DNA from: Nonomuraea antri
GTDB lineage: Bacteria; Actinomycetota; Actinomycetes; Streptosporangiales; Streptosporangiaceae
Direction: 5' to 3'
Assembly (NCBI RefSeq): GCF_013283785.1
Contig: NZ_JABCPZ010000008.1
Coordinates: forward strand, 41,324 to 105,323
Length of the DNA stretch: 64,000 nt
The position numbers were made by a program, and so were the translations under genes. The notes below the pieces were generated by a model. It was not told where the DNA came from, searched no databases, and saw nothing but the letters and a program-made list of their open reading frames with translations. Position 1 is the first letter of the stretch. Each line of letters begins with the position of its first letter. Shown in pieces: positions 1 through 8,351 of this stretch.

Positions 1-1
1 C

Positions 2-1003
2 AGACCGGTCTTCGCCGAGTCGCCGGACAGCCTGAAGTCGCAGCTCCTGGAGGCGGGCGGCGACGAGGAGGTGCTGGCCAACTACCTGGCGGGCAGCGAC
101 GAGCGGGCCTGGGTGGGCCTGCCCCTGCTGGCGGCCGGGCGGGCGCTCGGCGCGCTGCGCTTCTCGTTCACCAGACCGCAGAAGATCTCCCAGGAGGACG
201 GCGTCTTCCTGGAGGCGCTGGCCGGGCAGTGCGCGCTCGCCGTCGAGCGGGCCACGCTGTTCGAGCGCGAGCACCGCACCGCCGAGACCCTGCAGCGCAG
301 CCTGCTGCCCGACCGCCTGCCCGTGGTCAAGGGCCTGGTGCTGGCCCAGCGCTTCCGCTCGGGCAGCCGCCACGTGCAGGTCGGCGGCGACTGGTACGAC
401 GCGTTCGTCCTGCAGGACGGGCGCGTGGCGGCCGTCGTGGGCGACGTCATGGGCAAGGGCGTCAAGGCGGCCGCCGGCATGGGCCGCATCCGCAACGCCA
501 TGCGGGCGCTGGCGCTGACCAACCCGCCGCCCGCGGCCGTGCTGACCGGGCTCGACCGGGTCTTCGAGGCCACCGAGGAGGAAGAGCAGGTCACGACGCT
601 GGCGTACATGGTCGTCGAGCCCGTCACCGGCGAGGGCACGCTGGCGCTGGCCGGCCACCCGCCGCCCGTGCTGGTCTCTCCGCAGGGCACGGCGATCCTC
701 TGCGACGCCGAGCCGGGCACTCCGCTGGGCTGGCCGACCAGCCGAAGGCAGTTCCGGTTCGTGGTGCCGCCCGGCCATACCGCCGTGCTCTACTCCGACG
801 GACTCGTGGAGAACAGGAAGCGCGGACTGGATGCCGGACTCGCGGAGCTTTGCAGTGTTGTGACCGAAGCGCCACCTGAGGTGGTGAGTAGTCCGCACAT
901 GCTGCTGGACTTCCTGGTTGACCGGATGTTGTCGGGATATGAACAGGATGATGACGTTACCGCGCTCGCGATTCACGTTCCGCCGGCCACGAAGAGTGAC
1001 TGA
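2..1003 (+). CDS. SpoIIE-family PP2C protein phosphatase, 5' end outside window
   Basis: The frame is open from the first bases of the window, so the start lies upstream. The first 80 or so codons look like the end of a GAF sensor domain (the stretch [17 protein letters not shown] is its last helix). The rest is a metal-dependent SpoIIE/RsbU-type serine phosphatase: GGDWYD near nt 385, GDVMGKG near nt 440, GHPPPVL near nt 655, LYSDGLVE near nt 790 and DDDVTALA near the end supply the acidic metal ligands. In this family such proteins dephosphorylate anti-sigma-factor antagonists (partner switching). No anti-sigma or antagonist gene is next to it here, so its target is unknown. The 3' end is less GC-rich than the rest. 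Confidence 0.9.
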   Translation, partial: RPVFAESPDSLKSQLLEAGGDEEVLANYLAGSDERAWVGLPLLAAGRALGALRFSFTRPQKISQEDGVFLEALAGQCALAVERATLFEREHRTAETLQRSLLPDRLPVVKGLVLAQRFRSGSRHVQVGGDWYDAFVLQDGRVAAVVGDVMGKGVKAAAGMGRIRNAMRALALTNPPPAAVLTGLDRVFEATEEEEQVTTLAYMVVEPVTGEGTLALAGHPPPVLVSPQGTAILCDAEPGTPLGWPTSRRQFRFVVPPGHTAVLYSDGLVENRKRGLDAGLAELCSVVTEAPPEVVSSPHMLLDFLVDRMLSGYEQDDDVTALAIHVPPATKSD

Positions 1004-1245
1004 ATGAAACAGTCATAAGGGTTGCTTTCGGGTATCAGTGCCGCCCTTACGTACGCACTACTGTCTGGGTCGGCCTAGGGTGGAGGTCAACCGCCGGGAG
1101 GTGGCCGTATGGAGTGCGAGGTCGTGCCACAATGCTGTGCAGGCCTGTCGCGGTCCGCACGGCCTCACCGATCTCCGAGAGAGGCATCAGCCCCCCAGCG
1201 GGCATCTGGGTCCATTGTCGCCACGCGTTCGTTCGAGAGGTGTTC

Positions 1246-2895
1246 GTGTCGCCTGCAAGTTCGACTCGCTCGAAGCCACAAGAGCTGAACGAGCCCGTCA
1301 TTCAGCGACTGCTCGAGCGTGGGCGCTCGCAGGGTTTCCTCGAGTCTGAGGATGTCCGTCAGGCCTTCGAGGAGGCGGACATCCCCATGTCGCACGCCGC
1401 CGCGTTCTTGCGGAACCTCAGCAAAGAGGGCGTGACCGTGGTGGTGACCGCCGCGGATTCGGCTGCGCCGAAGAAGAAGCCTCGAGGTTCAGCAAAGCGC
1501 CAGACCGCCGCCCCCGTCAAGACCAAGACGGCGGCGGCCGCCAAAGAGCAGCAGCCCGAGACCGTGACCGCGGTCGTGGGCACCGCCGAAGCCGAGCCGG
1601 CCGCCAAGAAGGCGGCCCCAGCCAAGAAGGCCGCTCCCGCGGCGAAGAAGGCCGCGGCACCCGCCGCCGCCAAGAAGGCCAAGCCAGACAACGCTGGGCC
1701 TGCCGAGACCAAGCCCAAGGGCACCGAGGGCCCCAAGTCGTCCGACGACGATGACGACATCGAGCTCGACGGCGACGTGGAGCTGGAGGACCTCGAAGAC
1801 CTCGAAGTCGACGACGACGAGATCGTGGCCGAGGGCGACACCGAAAGCGACGACTCCGAGTCCGACGACGACGAGCCCAAGGCCGCCGACATGGCCGCCG
1901 TGGAGAAGAGCGAGGACGAAGTCCTCATCCTCTCCGACGACGACGATGACGCCCCGGTCGCGCAGGTCGCCGCCGCCGGCGCCACCGCCGACCCGGTCAA
2001 GGACTATCTCAAGCAGATCGGCAAGGTCCCCCTGCTCAACGCCGAGCAGGAGGTCGAGCTGGCCAAGCGCATCGAGGCCGGCCTGTTCGCCGAGGAGCAG
2101 CTGGGCGGCGGCGAGGCCGACAGCCTGCCCGTCGACGTCCGCGCCGAACTCGAATGGATCGCCGAAGACGGCCGCCGGGCCAAGAACCACCTGCTGGAGG
2201 CCAACCTCCGCCTGGTGGTCTCGCTGGCCAAGCGCTACACCGGCCGCGGCATGCTCTTCCTGGACCTGATCCAGGAGGGCAACCTGGGCCTGATCCGCGC
2301 GGTGGAGAAGTTCGACTACACCAAGGGCTACAAGTTCTCCACCTACGCCACGTGGTGGATCCGGCAGGCGATCACGCGTGCCATGGCCGACCAGGCGCGG
2401 ACCATCCGCATCCCGGTCCACATGGTCGAAGTGATCAACAAGCTGGCCCGCGTCCAGCGGCAGATGCTGCAGGACCTCGGCCGCGAGCCCACGCCGGAAG
2501 AGCTCGCCCGTGAGCTGGACATGACCCCCGAGAAGGTGGTCGAGGTCCAGAAGTACGGGCGCGAGCCCATCTCGCTGCACACCCCGCTGGGTGAGGAGGG
2601 CGACAGCGAGTTCGGCGACCTCATCGAGGACTCCGAGGCCATCGTCCCGGCCGACGCGGTCAGCTTCACGCTGCTGCAGGAGCAGCTGCACTCGGTCCTC
2701 GACACGCTGTCGGAGCGCGAGGCGGGCGTGGTGTCCATGCGCTTCGGCCTCACCGACGGCCAGCCGAAGACGCTCGACGAGATCGGCAAGGTCTACGGGG
2801 TGACGCGCGAGCGCATCCGGCAGATCGAGTCGAAGACCATGTCGAAGCTGCGGCACCCGTCGCGGTCGCAGGTACTGCGCGACTACCTCGACTGA
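1246..2895 (+). CDS. hrdB: Principal RNA polymerase sigma factor (HrdB/SigA type)
   Basis: Group 1 sigma-70 factor of 549 residues that directs core RNA polymerase to housekeeping promoters. The GTG at 1246 is chosen because GAGAGG ends 5 nt upstream; a GTG at 1240 is less well spaced. Residues 1-70 resemble the HrdB N-terminus, followed by an Ala/Lys-rich segment (AAPAKKA repeats) and an Asp/Glu-rich segment that replace region 1.1. Region 1.2 begins near residue 248 ([17 protein letters not shown]). Regions 2.1-2.4 lie around 300-380 ([32 protein letters not shown]), and region 4 is the C-terminal 60 residues with the -35 helix [14 protein letters not shown]. The last 300 residues are nearly identical to Streptomyces HrdB as I remember it. 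The 242-bp leader from 1004 holds no gene; I could not assign its promoter. Confidence 0.97.
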   Translation: MSPASSTRSKPQELNEPVIQRLLERGRSQGFLESEDVRQAFEEADIPMSHAAAFLRNLSKEGVTVVVTAADSAAPKKKPRGSAKRQTAAPVKTKTAAAAKEQQPETVTAVVGTAEAEPAAKKAAPAKKAAPAAKKAAAPAAAKKAKPDNAGPAETKPKGTEGPKSSDDDDDIELDGDVELEDLEDLEVDDDEIVAEGDTESDDSESDDDEPKAADMAAVEKSEDEVLILSDDDDDAPVAQVAAAGATADPVKDYLKQIGKVPLLNAEQEVELAKRIEAGLFAEEQLGGGEADSLPVDVRAELEWIAEDGRRAKNHLLEANLRLVVSLAKRYTGRGMLFLDLIQEGNLGLIRAVEKFDYTKGYKFSTYATWWIRQAITRAMADQARTIRIPVHMVEVINKLARVQRQMLQDLGREPTPEELARELDMTPEKVVEVQKYGREPISLHTPLGEEGDSEFGDLIEDSEAIVPADAVSFTLLQEQLHSVLDTLSEREAGVVSMRFGLTDGQPKTLDEIGKVYGVTRERIRQIESKTMSKLRHPSRSQVLRDYLD

Positions 2896-2927
2896 TCGCC
2901 TGTTCGGTCTGATCGGTTCGTACGTCC

Positions 2928-2966
2928 GGGACCCCGGCGTCGCCCTCACGGGCGGCCCGGGGTCCC
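2928..2966 (+). terminator. Hairpin terminator after the sigma factor gene
   Basis: GGGACCCCGG at 2928-2937 pairs perfectly with CCGGGGTCCC at 2957-2966; an inner GCCC/GGGC pair may extend the stem. It lies 32 bp after the stop. There is no T tract, as is common in high-GC actinomycetes. Confidence 0.7.
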
Positions 2967-3180
2967 GCCGTTTCACGGGCCCTGGGCCTGGGTTGCGTTT
3001 CGCCGCGCCCGGCCTCGAAGGCGCCGATGCGGGTCCGGGCTGCTGCACGCCGCAGGACACCCGCAGGCCGCAGGACGGGAAGCCGGGCGGACGCCTGGGG
3101 GAGTGGCCTGCCGCCGTCGTGGCACGCCCACCACGTGGGACCCGAGGCCCAGGCGGGCACGCACCCCGGCCCGGGAGAGG

Positions 3181-3918
3181 TCAGGGGAGGGCGATGTCCA
3201 GGGTCCAGGGGCGGCCGGCGCGGGCCGGGGGCGTGAGCGTCACGGCGTAGCCCAGGTCGGCGAGGAGTTTGGCCAGTTCCTCCGGCGACCCGGGCTCGGC
3301 GCCCGACCGCAGCAGCGCGCGGGCGATCTCGCCCCGGGTGGCCTTGGCCATGTGGCTGACCACCTTGCCGCCCTTGAACACCCGCACCCCCACCGACCGT
3401 TCGCCCGGCTGCCAGGCCCCCGCGTACGTGGCCGACCGCAGGTCCACCACCAACCCAGGCACCCCGTCGAGCTCCTTGGCGATCAACGGCCGCCAGAAGG
3501 CCGCCAGAGCGCCCAGCGGCGGCAGGTTGACCCCCATGGACAACCGGTAAGGCGGAACCCGGTCCGTGACCCTCAGGACGCCCCACAGGCCCGAGAAGAT
3601 CAGGACGCTCTCCTCGGCCCGCCTCCTGGCGTCGTCCTCCAGGGTGTTCAGGCCGAGATTGTCGTACAGGACGCCGGTGTAGAGGTCGGCGGCGGGGAGC
3701 GTGGGTGCGGTCTTCAGCGCCGCGTTCTTGGCCAGTTCGCCCGCCAGGCCGGGCGTCAGGCCCAGGACGTCGAGGGCGTCGCGGCGCTTGGACGCCCGGA
3801 CGAGCGCGCTCATGACACGCTTACGGTGCCTGTCCAGCTTGGGGAACGACAGAGACGAGACGGGAGGCCCGTCCCCTTCGGTGGCCTTCCCCTCGGACGG
3901 CGGCAACAGGATCAGCAC
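3181..3918 (-). CDS. yaaA: YaaA family peroxide stress protein
   Basis: Protein of about 245 residues of the YaaA (UPF0246/DUF328) family, which in E. coli lowers intracellular free iron during peroxide stress. The family signature LLPPSEGK is at the N-terminus; YTGVLYDNLGL, FSGLWGVLR, PYRLSMGVNLPPLG and VDLRSATYAGAW are the conserved blocks. The GTG at 3918 gives the usual VLILLPPSEGK start; an upstream TTG at 3927 would add three residues, and neither has a clear ribosome site. It sits 36 bp behind the last sugar permease on the same strand, so it may be read through from that operon, though no functional link is evident. Between it and the sigma factor terminator (2967-3180) I see no gene. 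Confidence 0.88.
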   Translation of the reverse strand: MLILLPPSEGKATEGDGPPVSSLSFPKLDRHRKRVMSALVRASKRRDALDVLGLTPGLAGELAKNAALKTAPTLPAADLYTGVLYDNLGLNTLEDDARRRAEESVLIFSGLWGVLRVTDRVPPYRLSMGVNLPPLGALAAFWRPLIAKELDGVPGLVVDLRSATYAGAWQPGERSVGVRVFKGGKVVSHMAKATRGEIARALLRSGAEPGSPEELAKLLADLGYAVTLTPPARAGRPWTLDIALP

Positions 3919-3954
3919 GACCAGCAAGCCTATAAGTCCAGGCAGACGGCTGGT

Positions 3955-4782
3955 TCACCGCTGCCCGGTGGTGGCGATGCCGCGGACGAAGTGGCGCTGG
4001 CCGAGGAAGAAGACGACGATCAGCGGCACGGTGGTGATGACGCTCGCGGCGAGCACGATCTCCCACTTCGGGTCGCCGCCCTGGTAGAACCGGTCGACGA
4101 TCGCCTTCAGGCCTCTGGGCAGCGTGTACAGCGCCGGGTCCTGCAGGTAGATGAGGGGTTTCATGAGGTCGAACCAGCTCGCCTTCAGCTCGAAGACGAA
4201 CGCGATGATCAGCGCCGGTCTCGACAGCGGGAGCGCGATCCGCCAGAACAGGTCCAGGTAGGTGGCCCCGTCCACCCTGGCCGCCTCGAACACGTAGCGC
4301 GGGACGCTCAGCAGGAACTGGCGCAGCAGGAAGATGTAGAAGGCCGAGCCGAACAGGTTGGCCGCCCAGAGCGGCACCTGCGTGCCGGTGAGGCCGAGCG
4401 CGTTCCACACCAGGAACGTGGGCACCAGCGTGACCGCGCCCGGCAGCATCATCGTGCCCAGCACACTGGCGAAGAGCAGGTTGCGGCCGGGGAAGCGGAA
4501 GTAGGCGAAGCCGAAGGCCACGAACGCGCTCGACAGCGTCACGGCCGCCGCCGCGGCCAGCCCCACCACCAGGCTGTTGAACAGCCACACCAGCATCGGC
4601 GCGGCCTGCCAGACCGAGACGTAGTTCTCCGGCGCGAACGGCGAGGGCCACGGCGTGAACGGGTCGGAGAAGGTGTGGGCGCGCGGCTTCAGCGAGGCCA
4701 CGACCAGCCACACGAACGGATACAGGAACACCGCCGAGGCCGCCGCGAGCATGACGGCGAAGAACGTCCGCCGGGCCGTCAC
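3955..4782 (-). CDS. Carbohydrate ABC transporter permease (MalG type)
   Basis: Integral membrane permease of 275 residues with six predicted transmembrane segments, the second permease of a sugar importer. The cytoplasmic EAA loop that docks to the ATPase reads EAARVDGATYLDLFWRIALP. Start is the GTG at 4782, whose GTGA overlaps the TGA stop of the preceding permease by 4 nt, implying translational coupling. As in most CUT1 importers of actinomycetes no ATPase is encoded nearby; a shared MsiK-like ATPase is the usual partner (inference). Substrate cannot be told from the sequence. Confidence 0.93.
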   Translation of the reverse strand: MTARRTFFAVMLAAASAVFLYPFVWLVVASLKPRAHTFSDPFTPWPSPFAPENYVSVWQAAPMLVWLFNSLVVGLAAAAAVTLSSAFVAFGFAYFRFPGRNLLFASVLGTMMLPGAVTLVPTFLVWNALGLTGTQVPLWAANLFGSAFYIFLLRQFLLSVPRYVFEAARVDGATYLDLFWRIALPLSRPALIIAFVFELKASWFDLMKPLIYLQDPALYTLPRGLKAIVDRFYQGGDPKWEIVLAASVITTVPLIVVFFLGQRHFVRGIATTGQR

Positions 4783-5675
4783 GGCCGCTCCTCGTAGTGC
4801 ACCAGGCGGTTGCCCACCCGCCACTGCACCACCGTGACCAGCGCGATCACCAGGAACAACCCCCACGCCAGCGCCGAGGCGTATCCCATCCGCAGGAACT
4901 GGAACGCCTGCTGGAACAGGTAGACGACGTAGAACAGCGCCGCGTCGCCCGAGGACTCCTGGGTGAGCTGGTTGCCGAAGAACATGGCGTAGACCTGGTC
5001 GAACAGCTGCAACGAGGTGATCGTGTTGATGATCACGACGAAGAACAGCGCCGGGCTGATCATCGGCAGCGTGATGTGCAGGAACAGCCGGAACCGGCCC
5101 GCGCCGTCGATCCTGGCCGCCTCGACCAGCTCTCGCGGCACGTCGCGCAGGGCGGCGAACAGGATGATCGTGGTCGAGCCCAGGTTCCACAGCGACATGA
5201 GCACGATGCCGGGCAGGATCCAGTCCGGGTCGCTGGTCCAGTGCGGGCCCTCGACCCCGAACAGGCCGAGGAACTGGTTCACCATCCCGGCCTGGCCGTT
5301 CAGCAGGAACAGGAACAGCACCCCGACGGCCACGTACGGCGTCATCGACGGCAGGTAGAAGACCGTGCGGAAGAAGCCGGCGCCGCGCCCGCCGAGCCGG
5401 TCGAGCATCAGCGCGAGCACCAGCGCCAGCCCGATGGCCAGCGGCACGTGCAGGGCCGTGTAGAAGGCGGTGTTGCCGACGGCCAGCGCCACCTTCGGGT
5501 CCTCCAGCATGCGCCGGTAGTTGTCCAGCCCGGCGAAGCCCGCCCCGCCGATCAGGTCGTAGTGGGTGAACGACAGCACCAGGCTGGCCAGCATCGGCCC
5601 GAGCTGGAAGAGCACCAGGCCGATGAGCCAGGGGAGCAGGAACACGTACCCCCAGCGCGTGGAGCCGGCGGTCAC
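4779..5675 (-). CDS. Carbohydrate ABC transporter permease (MalF type)
   Basis: First permease of the importer, 298 residues, six or so transmembrane segments starting with WGYVFLLPWLIGLVLFQLGP. The EAA loop is VEAARIDGAGRFRLFLHITLP. It starts at GTG 5675, overlapping the stop of the solute-binding protein by 4 nt (GTGA), and its own stop overlaps the next permease in the same way. The three genes therefore form one coupled operon in the order binding protein, permease, permease. CUT1-type family assignment rests on the EAA sequences and gene order. Confidence 0.93.
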   Translation of the reverse strand: MTAGSTRWGYVFLLPWLIGLVLFQLGPMLASLVLSFTHYDLIGGAGFAGLDNYRRMLEDPKVALAVGNTAFYTALHVPLAIGLALVLALMLDRLGGRGAGFFRTVFYLPSMTPYVAVGVLFLFLLNGQAGMVNQFLGLFGVEGPHWTSDPDWILPGIVLMSLWNLGSTTIILFAALRDVPRELVEAARIDGAGRFRLFLHITLPMISPALFFVVIINTITSLQLFDQVYAMFFGNQLTQESSGDAALFYVVYLFQQAFQFLRMGYASALAWGLFLVIALVTVVQWRVGNRLVHYEERP

Positions 5676-6997
5676 GAGGTGGCCTTGGCGATGGCCGCCC
5701 GCGACTCCGACTGGGCCTGCTCCAGCGCGGCCCGCAGCTCCTGGCGGCCGGTCAGCACCCGGCTCACCGCGTTCTCCCAGGCGCTCCTGAACTCCGCGGA
5801 CGCCGCCGTCTGCGGCACCGAGAACCCGGCGCCCCACACCGACCTGATCGTCTTGACCGCGTCGTCGAACGGCTTGCGCCCGCTGGGCCGGACGATCTGG
5901 CCGAAGATGACCTCGTCGGCCCTGGCGTTTCCGGTGTAGGTGCCGATGTTCACCTTGTTCTCCTGGGTGCGCTTGGCCTGCCTGGCCTTGGCCGCGGCGA
6001 TCCAGGTGTCGGCGGCGGTCATCGTCTTGATCCACCTGCACGCCATGGCGGGGTTCGCCGCGCCCTTGGGCACCACCCAGGCGTTGCCGCCGACGTAGTT
6101 GATCGGGTTGCCCGCGCGGTCCTTGACGGGGAGCACGGTGATGTCGGCGTCCGGGCTGCTGCCGGCCATCGCGCTGATCACGAACTGCTCGCTGAGCATC
6201 GCGCCGAGCTGGTCCTTGACGAACGGGTTGGCCTCGCCGAAGTAGTCGAACGTGTCGGTGAACGCCTTGAGCCGGCGCCAGCCGCCCTGCGACTCGACCA
6301 GGCCGGCGGCGTACGTCAGCGCCTCGACGACCTTGGGATCGGTGAGACGGGGCGTGCGGCCGTCGGCGGACAGCAGGTCGGCGCCGTTGGCCTTGGCCCA
6401 CAGCGGCAGGAACTCCGGCAGTTTGGGGTGGAGGCCGAAGCGGCGGACCTTGCCGTCCTCGATCTTGGTCAGCTTCTTCGCCAGGCTCGCCAGGGCGTCC
6501 CAGTCGGAGGTGTCGATGCTCGCCGGGTCGACGCCCGCCTCCCTGGCGGCCTTGTTGTTCACGATCAGGACGACCGAGTTGTAGAACTCCGGCAGGGCGA
6601 ACCACCTGCCGTCGTACCTGACCTGCTGCCTGGCGGCCGGATAGAAGTCGCCGGTGGGGATGGACTCCCTGGCCAGGCAGTCGTCCAGGGGCTGGATCGC
6701 GCCTCTGGCGGCGTAGCTGCCGATGCGGTCGCGGCCCAGGTACACCACGTCGGGCGGGTTGCCCGCGGCGATCGCCGACAGGAACGCCTGCTCGTCGAAC
6801 GCGCCCTCGTTCATGCGGAGCGCGACGCCGGGGTTGGCCCGTTCGAAGGCGTCCACGCGTACCGTGGCGATCTCGTCGGGGAGGCCGAAGCCCATGGTGG
6901 ACAGCGACTGGGCCGCGCTCGGGCCGCCGCCTCCGCCCACGCCGCCGCACGCGCTCAGCAGGAGGATTCCGGCCAGCGCCGGAGCTAATCGGGACAT
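5672..6997 (-). CDS. Sugar ABC transporter substrate-binding lipoprotein
   Basis: Extracytoplasmic solute-binding protein of 441 residues, family 1 type. The N-terminus is a lipoprotein signal with lipobox LLSAC and Cys near residue 17, followed by a Gly/Ser linker. Typical family blocks are visible (GAFDEQAFLSAIAAGNPPDVVYLG, ALPEFYNSVVLIVNNKAAREAG, YVGGNAWVVPKGAANP). ATG at 6997 is preferred over an in-frame upstream start at 7048 because AAAGGCGG precedes it and it places the signal peptide at the N-terminus. First gene of the importer operon, divergent from the GNAT gene at 7084. No LacI-type regulator gene adjoins it, so the inducer is unknown. Confidence 0.93.
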   Translation of the reverse strand: MSRLAPALAGILLLSACGGVGGGGGPSAAQSLSTMGFGLPDEIATVRVDAFERANPGVALRMNEGAFDEQAFLSAIAAGNPPDVVYLGRDRIGSYAARGAIQPLDDCLARESIPTGDFYPAARQQVRYDGRWFALPEFYNSVVLIVNNKAAREAGVDPASIDTSDWDALASLAKKLTKIEDGKVRRFGLHPKLPEFLPLWAKANGADLLSADGRTPRLTDPKVVEALTYAAGLVESQGGWRRLKAFTDTFDYFGEANPFVKDQLGAMLSEQFVISAMAGSSPDADITVLPVKDRAGNPINYVGGNAWVVPKGAANPAMACRWIKTMTAADTWIAAAKARQAKRTQENKVNIGTYTGNARADEVIFGQIVRPSGRKPFDDAVKTIRSVWGAGFSVPQTAASAEFRSAWENAVSRVLTGRQELRAALEQAQSESRAAIAKATS

Positions 6998-7083
6998 GGT
7001 GCCGCCTTTCCCTCGCGCCGTGCGACTTAACGGGGAAAGGTCGGCCAAACCTCCTGCGGTGCAGGTCAGCTAGGCTGCGGCGG

Positions 7084-7779
7084 GTGAATTTCGACCTTCT
7101 TGTGCACCAGGCTTGGCCCGCGTACGAGCAGCGGTCCCACGACGGCTGGGTCCTGCGTTACGCCGGGGGCGTCACCAAGCGGGCCAACAGCGTCCTGGCC
7201 CTGAGCGAACCCGCCGATCTCGACGCGGCCGTCGCCGCCGCCGAGCGTTTCTACGGCGAGCGCGGGCAGCGCACGGCGTTCTCGCTCGGCCCAGGCACGC
7301 CCGCCGGGCTGGACGAGGAGCTGGCGCGGCGCGGCTACGAGCTGGTCGACCCCACCGTCATCATGGCCGGCGCGCCCGCGGGCACCCCTGATCACTTGGT
7401 ACGTGTGGAGGACCGGCCGTGGGAGTCGTGGCTGGAGACGTGGTGGGCGGTGGACGGCAGGTTCGGCGCCGGCATCGAGGAGGCGGAACGCATCTGCACC
7501 GGCGTGCCGGCCTGGTACGCGGCGGTCGAGGAGAACGGCGAGACCCTGGCCGTCGGCCGGGCCGTGGCGCAGGGGGACACGCTGGGGATCTACTGCATGG
7601 CCACCCGGCCTCAGGCGCGGCGGCGCGGCCTGGCCAGGAGCGTGCTGCGGGCGCTGGTACGGCACGCGGGGGCGCGCTCGGCGTACCTGGTGACGACGGC
7701 GCCCAACCTGGGGGCCCAGGCGTTGTACCGGGCCGAGGGCTTCGAGCTCGCCGGGCGATACCACTACCGGGTGAAATAA
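7084..7779 (+). CDS. GNAT family N-acetyltransferase
   Basis: Protein of 231 residues ending in a GNAT fold: the acetyl-CoA pyrophosphate loop reads RPQARRRGLARSVL (a Q/RxxGxG/A-like motif), followed by ALYRAEGFELAGRYHYR, the usual last strand. The N-terminal half (residues 1-120) is less typical and may be a second, degenerate GNAT-like or substrate-binding half. Start GTG 7084 lies only about 10 nt after a TAGGCT hexamer (7070-7075), so a leaderless or near-leaderless mRNA is possible. It is transcribed away from the sugar importer. Substrate unknown. Confidence 0.85.
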   Translation: MNFDLLVHQAWPAYEQRSHDGWVLRYAGGVTKRANSVLALSEPADLDAAVAAAERFYGERGQRTAFSLGPGTPAGLDEELARRGYELVDPTVIMAGAPAGTPDHLVRVEDRPWESWLETWWAVDGRFGAGIEEAERICTGVPAWYAAVEENGETLAVGRAVAQGDTLGIYCMATRPQARRRGLARSVLRALVRHAGARSAYLVTTAPNLGAQALYRAEGFELAGRYHYRVK

Positions 7780-7794
7780 TCGGATGATTACGGG

Positions 7795-7839
7795 AACGCG
7801 AACGGCGATCCCGGGCATGCCGGAATCGCCGTTCGCGTT
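7795..7839. terminator. Bidirectional hairpin terminator
   Basis: AACGCGAACGGCGAT (7795-7809) is the perfect complement of ATCGCCGTTCGCGTT (7825-7839), a 15-bp stem between the convergent GNAT and DUF7455 genes. Confidence 0.8.
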
Positions 7840-7872
7840 GACGCTATGTGGTTATCTCATCACGCGAGCGCG

Positions 7873-8103
7873 TCAGCGCTCGTCGTTGGGGGCAACAGAA
7901 GGGGTTTCGCTGAGTCGAGCCGACTCGTCCAGGATGTCGGCGCCCTTTTCGCGCAACGCTGCGATGTGCTGACGCCCATGGTGAGCGCAGAACAACAGCT
8001 CCCCACCCACGGGCAGGGTCGCGCGAATGTAGGCCTGGGCGCCGCAGCGGTCGCAGCGGTCGAGGGCCGTCAGCGGCTTAACGGGGGCGAGAGCTCCAGT
8101 CAC
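7873..8103 (-). CDS. DUF7455 zinc-ribbon-like small protein
   Basis: Protein of 76 residues of unknown function, conserved next to the second topoisomerase B gene in many actinobacteria (recalled synteny). It carries the metal-binding set CDRCG near residue 17 and CAHHGRQH near residue 39, suggesting one zinc site. GTG start at 8103 is supported by AAAGG about 7 nt upstream. The tail (residues 55-76) is polar and probably disordered. It is transcribed divergently from the topoisomerase subunit B gene. Confidence 0.85.
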   Translation of the reverse strand: MTGALAPVKPLTALDRCDRCGAQAYIRATLPVGGELLFCAHHGRQHIAALREKGADILDESARLSETPSVAPNDER

Positions 8104-8351
8104 GTATCGCCTTTCGGGTCACCCTCGCCGGAGCGAGGATCTGGCGTCAGTCACTTGGAACAACATCTAACCGGACCTGGACGTTCCCAATCACCAGGTC
8201 TCTACGCCCAGAGCGGAATGTGTCCGAAAGTAATGACGATCAGCCGGTTGGTAACGGCAAACGTGACGCCATGGCAAGCTTGTACGCGTGCGTAGGGGAA
8301 GAAACGGTAGGCTACGCACACGTGTTCGATGACTAGACCAGGGGAGCTGGA

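Noticed and set aside
1004..1245. Promoter of the principal sigma factor gene
   Set aside because: TAGGGT at 1076-1081 was considered as a -10 box but no -35 partner at a suitable distance is visible.
8280..8313. TTGTAC / TAGGCT as promoter of the topoisomerase B gene
   Set aside because: Spacing of 22 bp is too long for a standard promoter.
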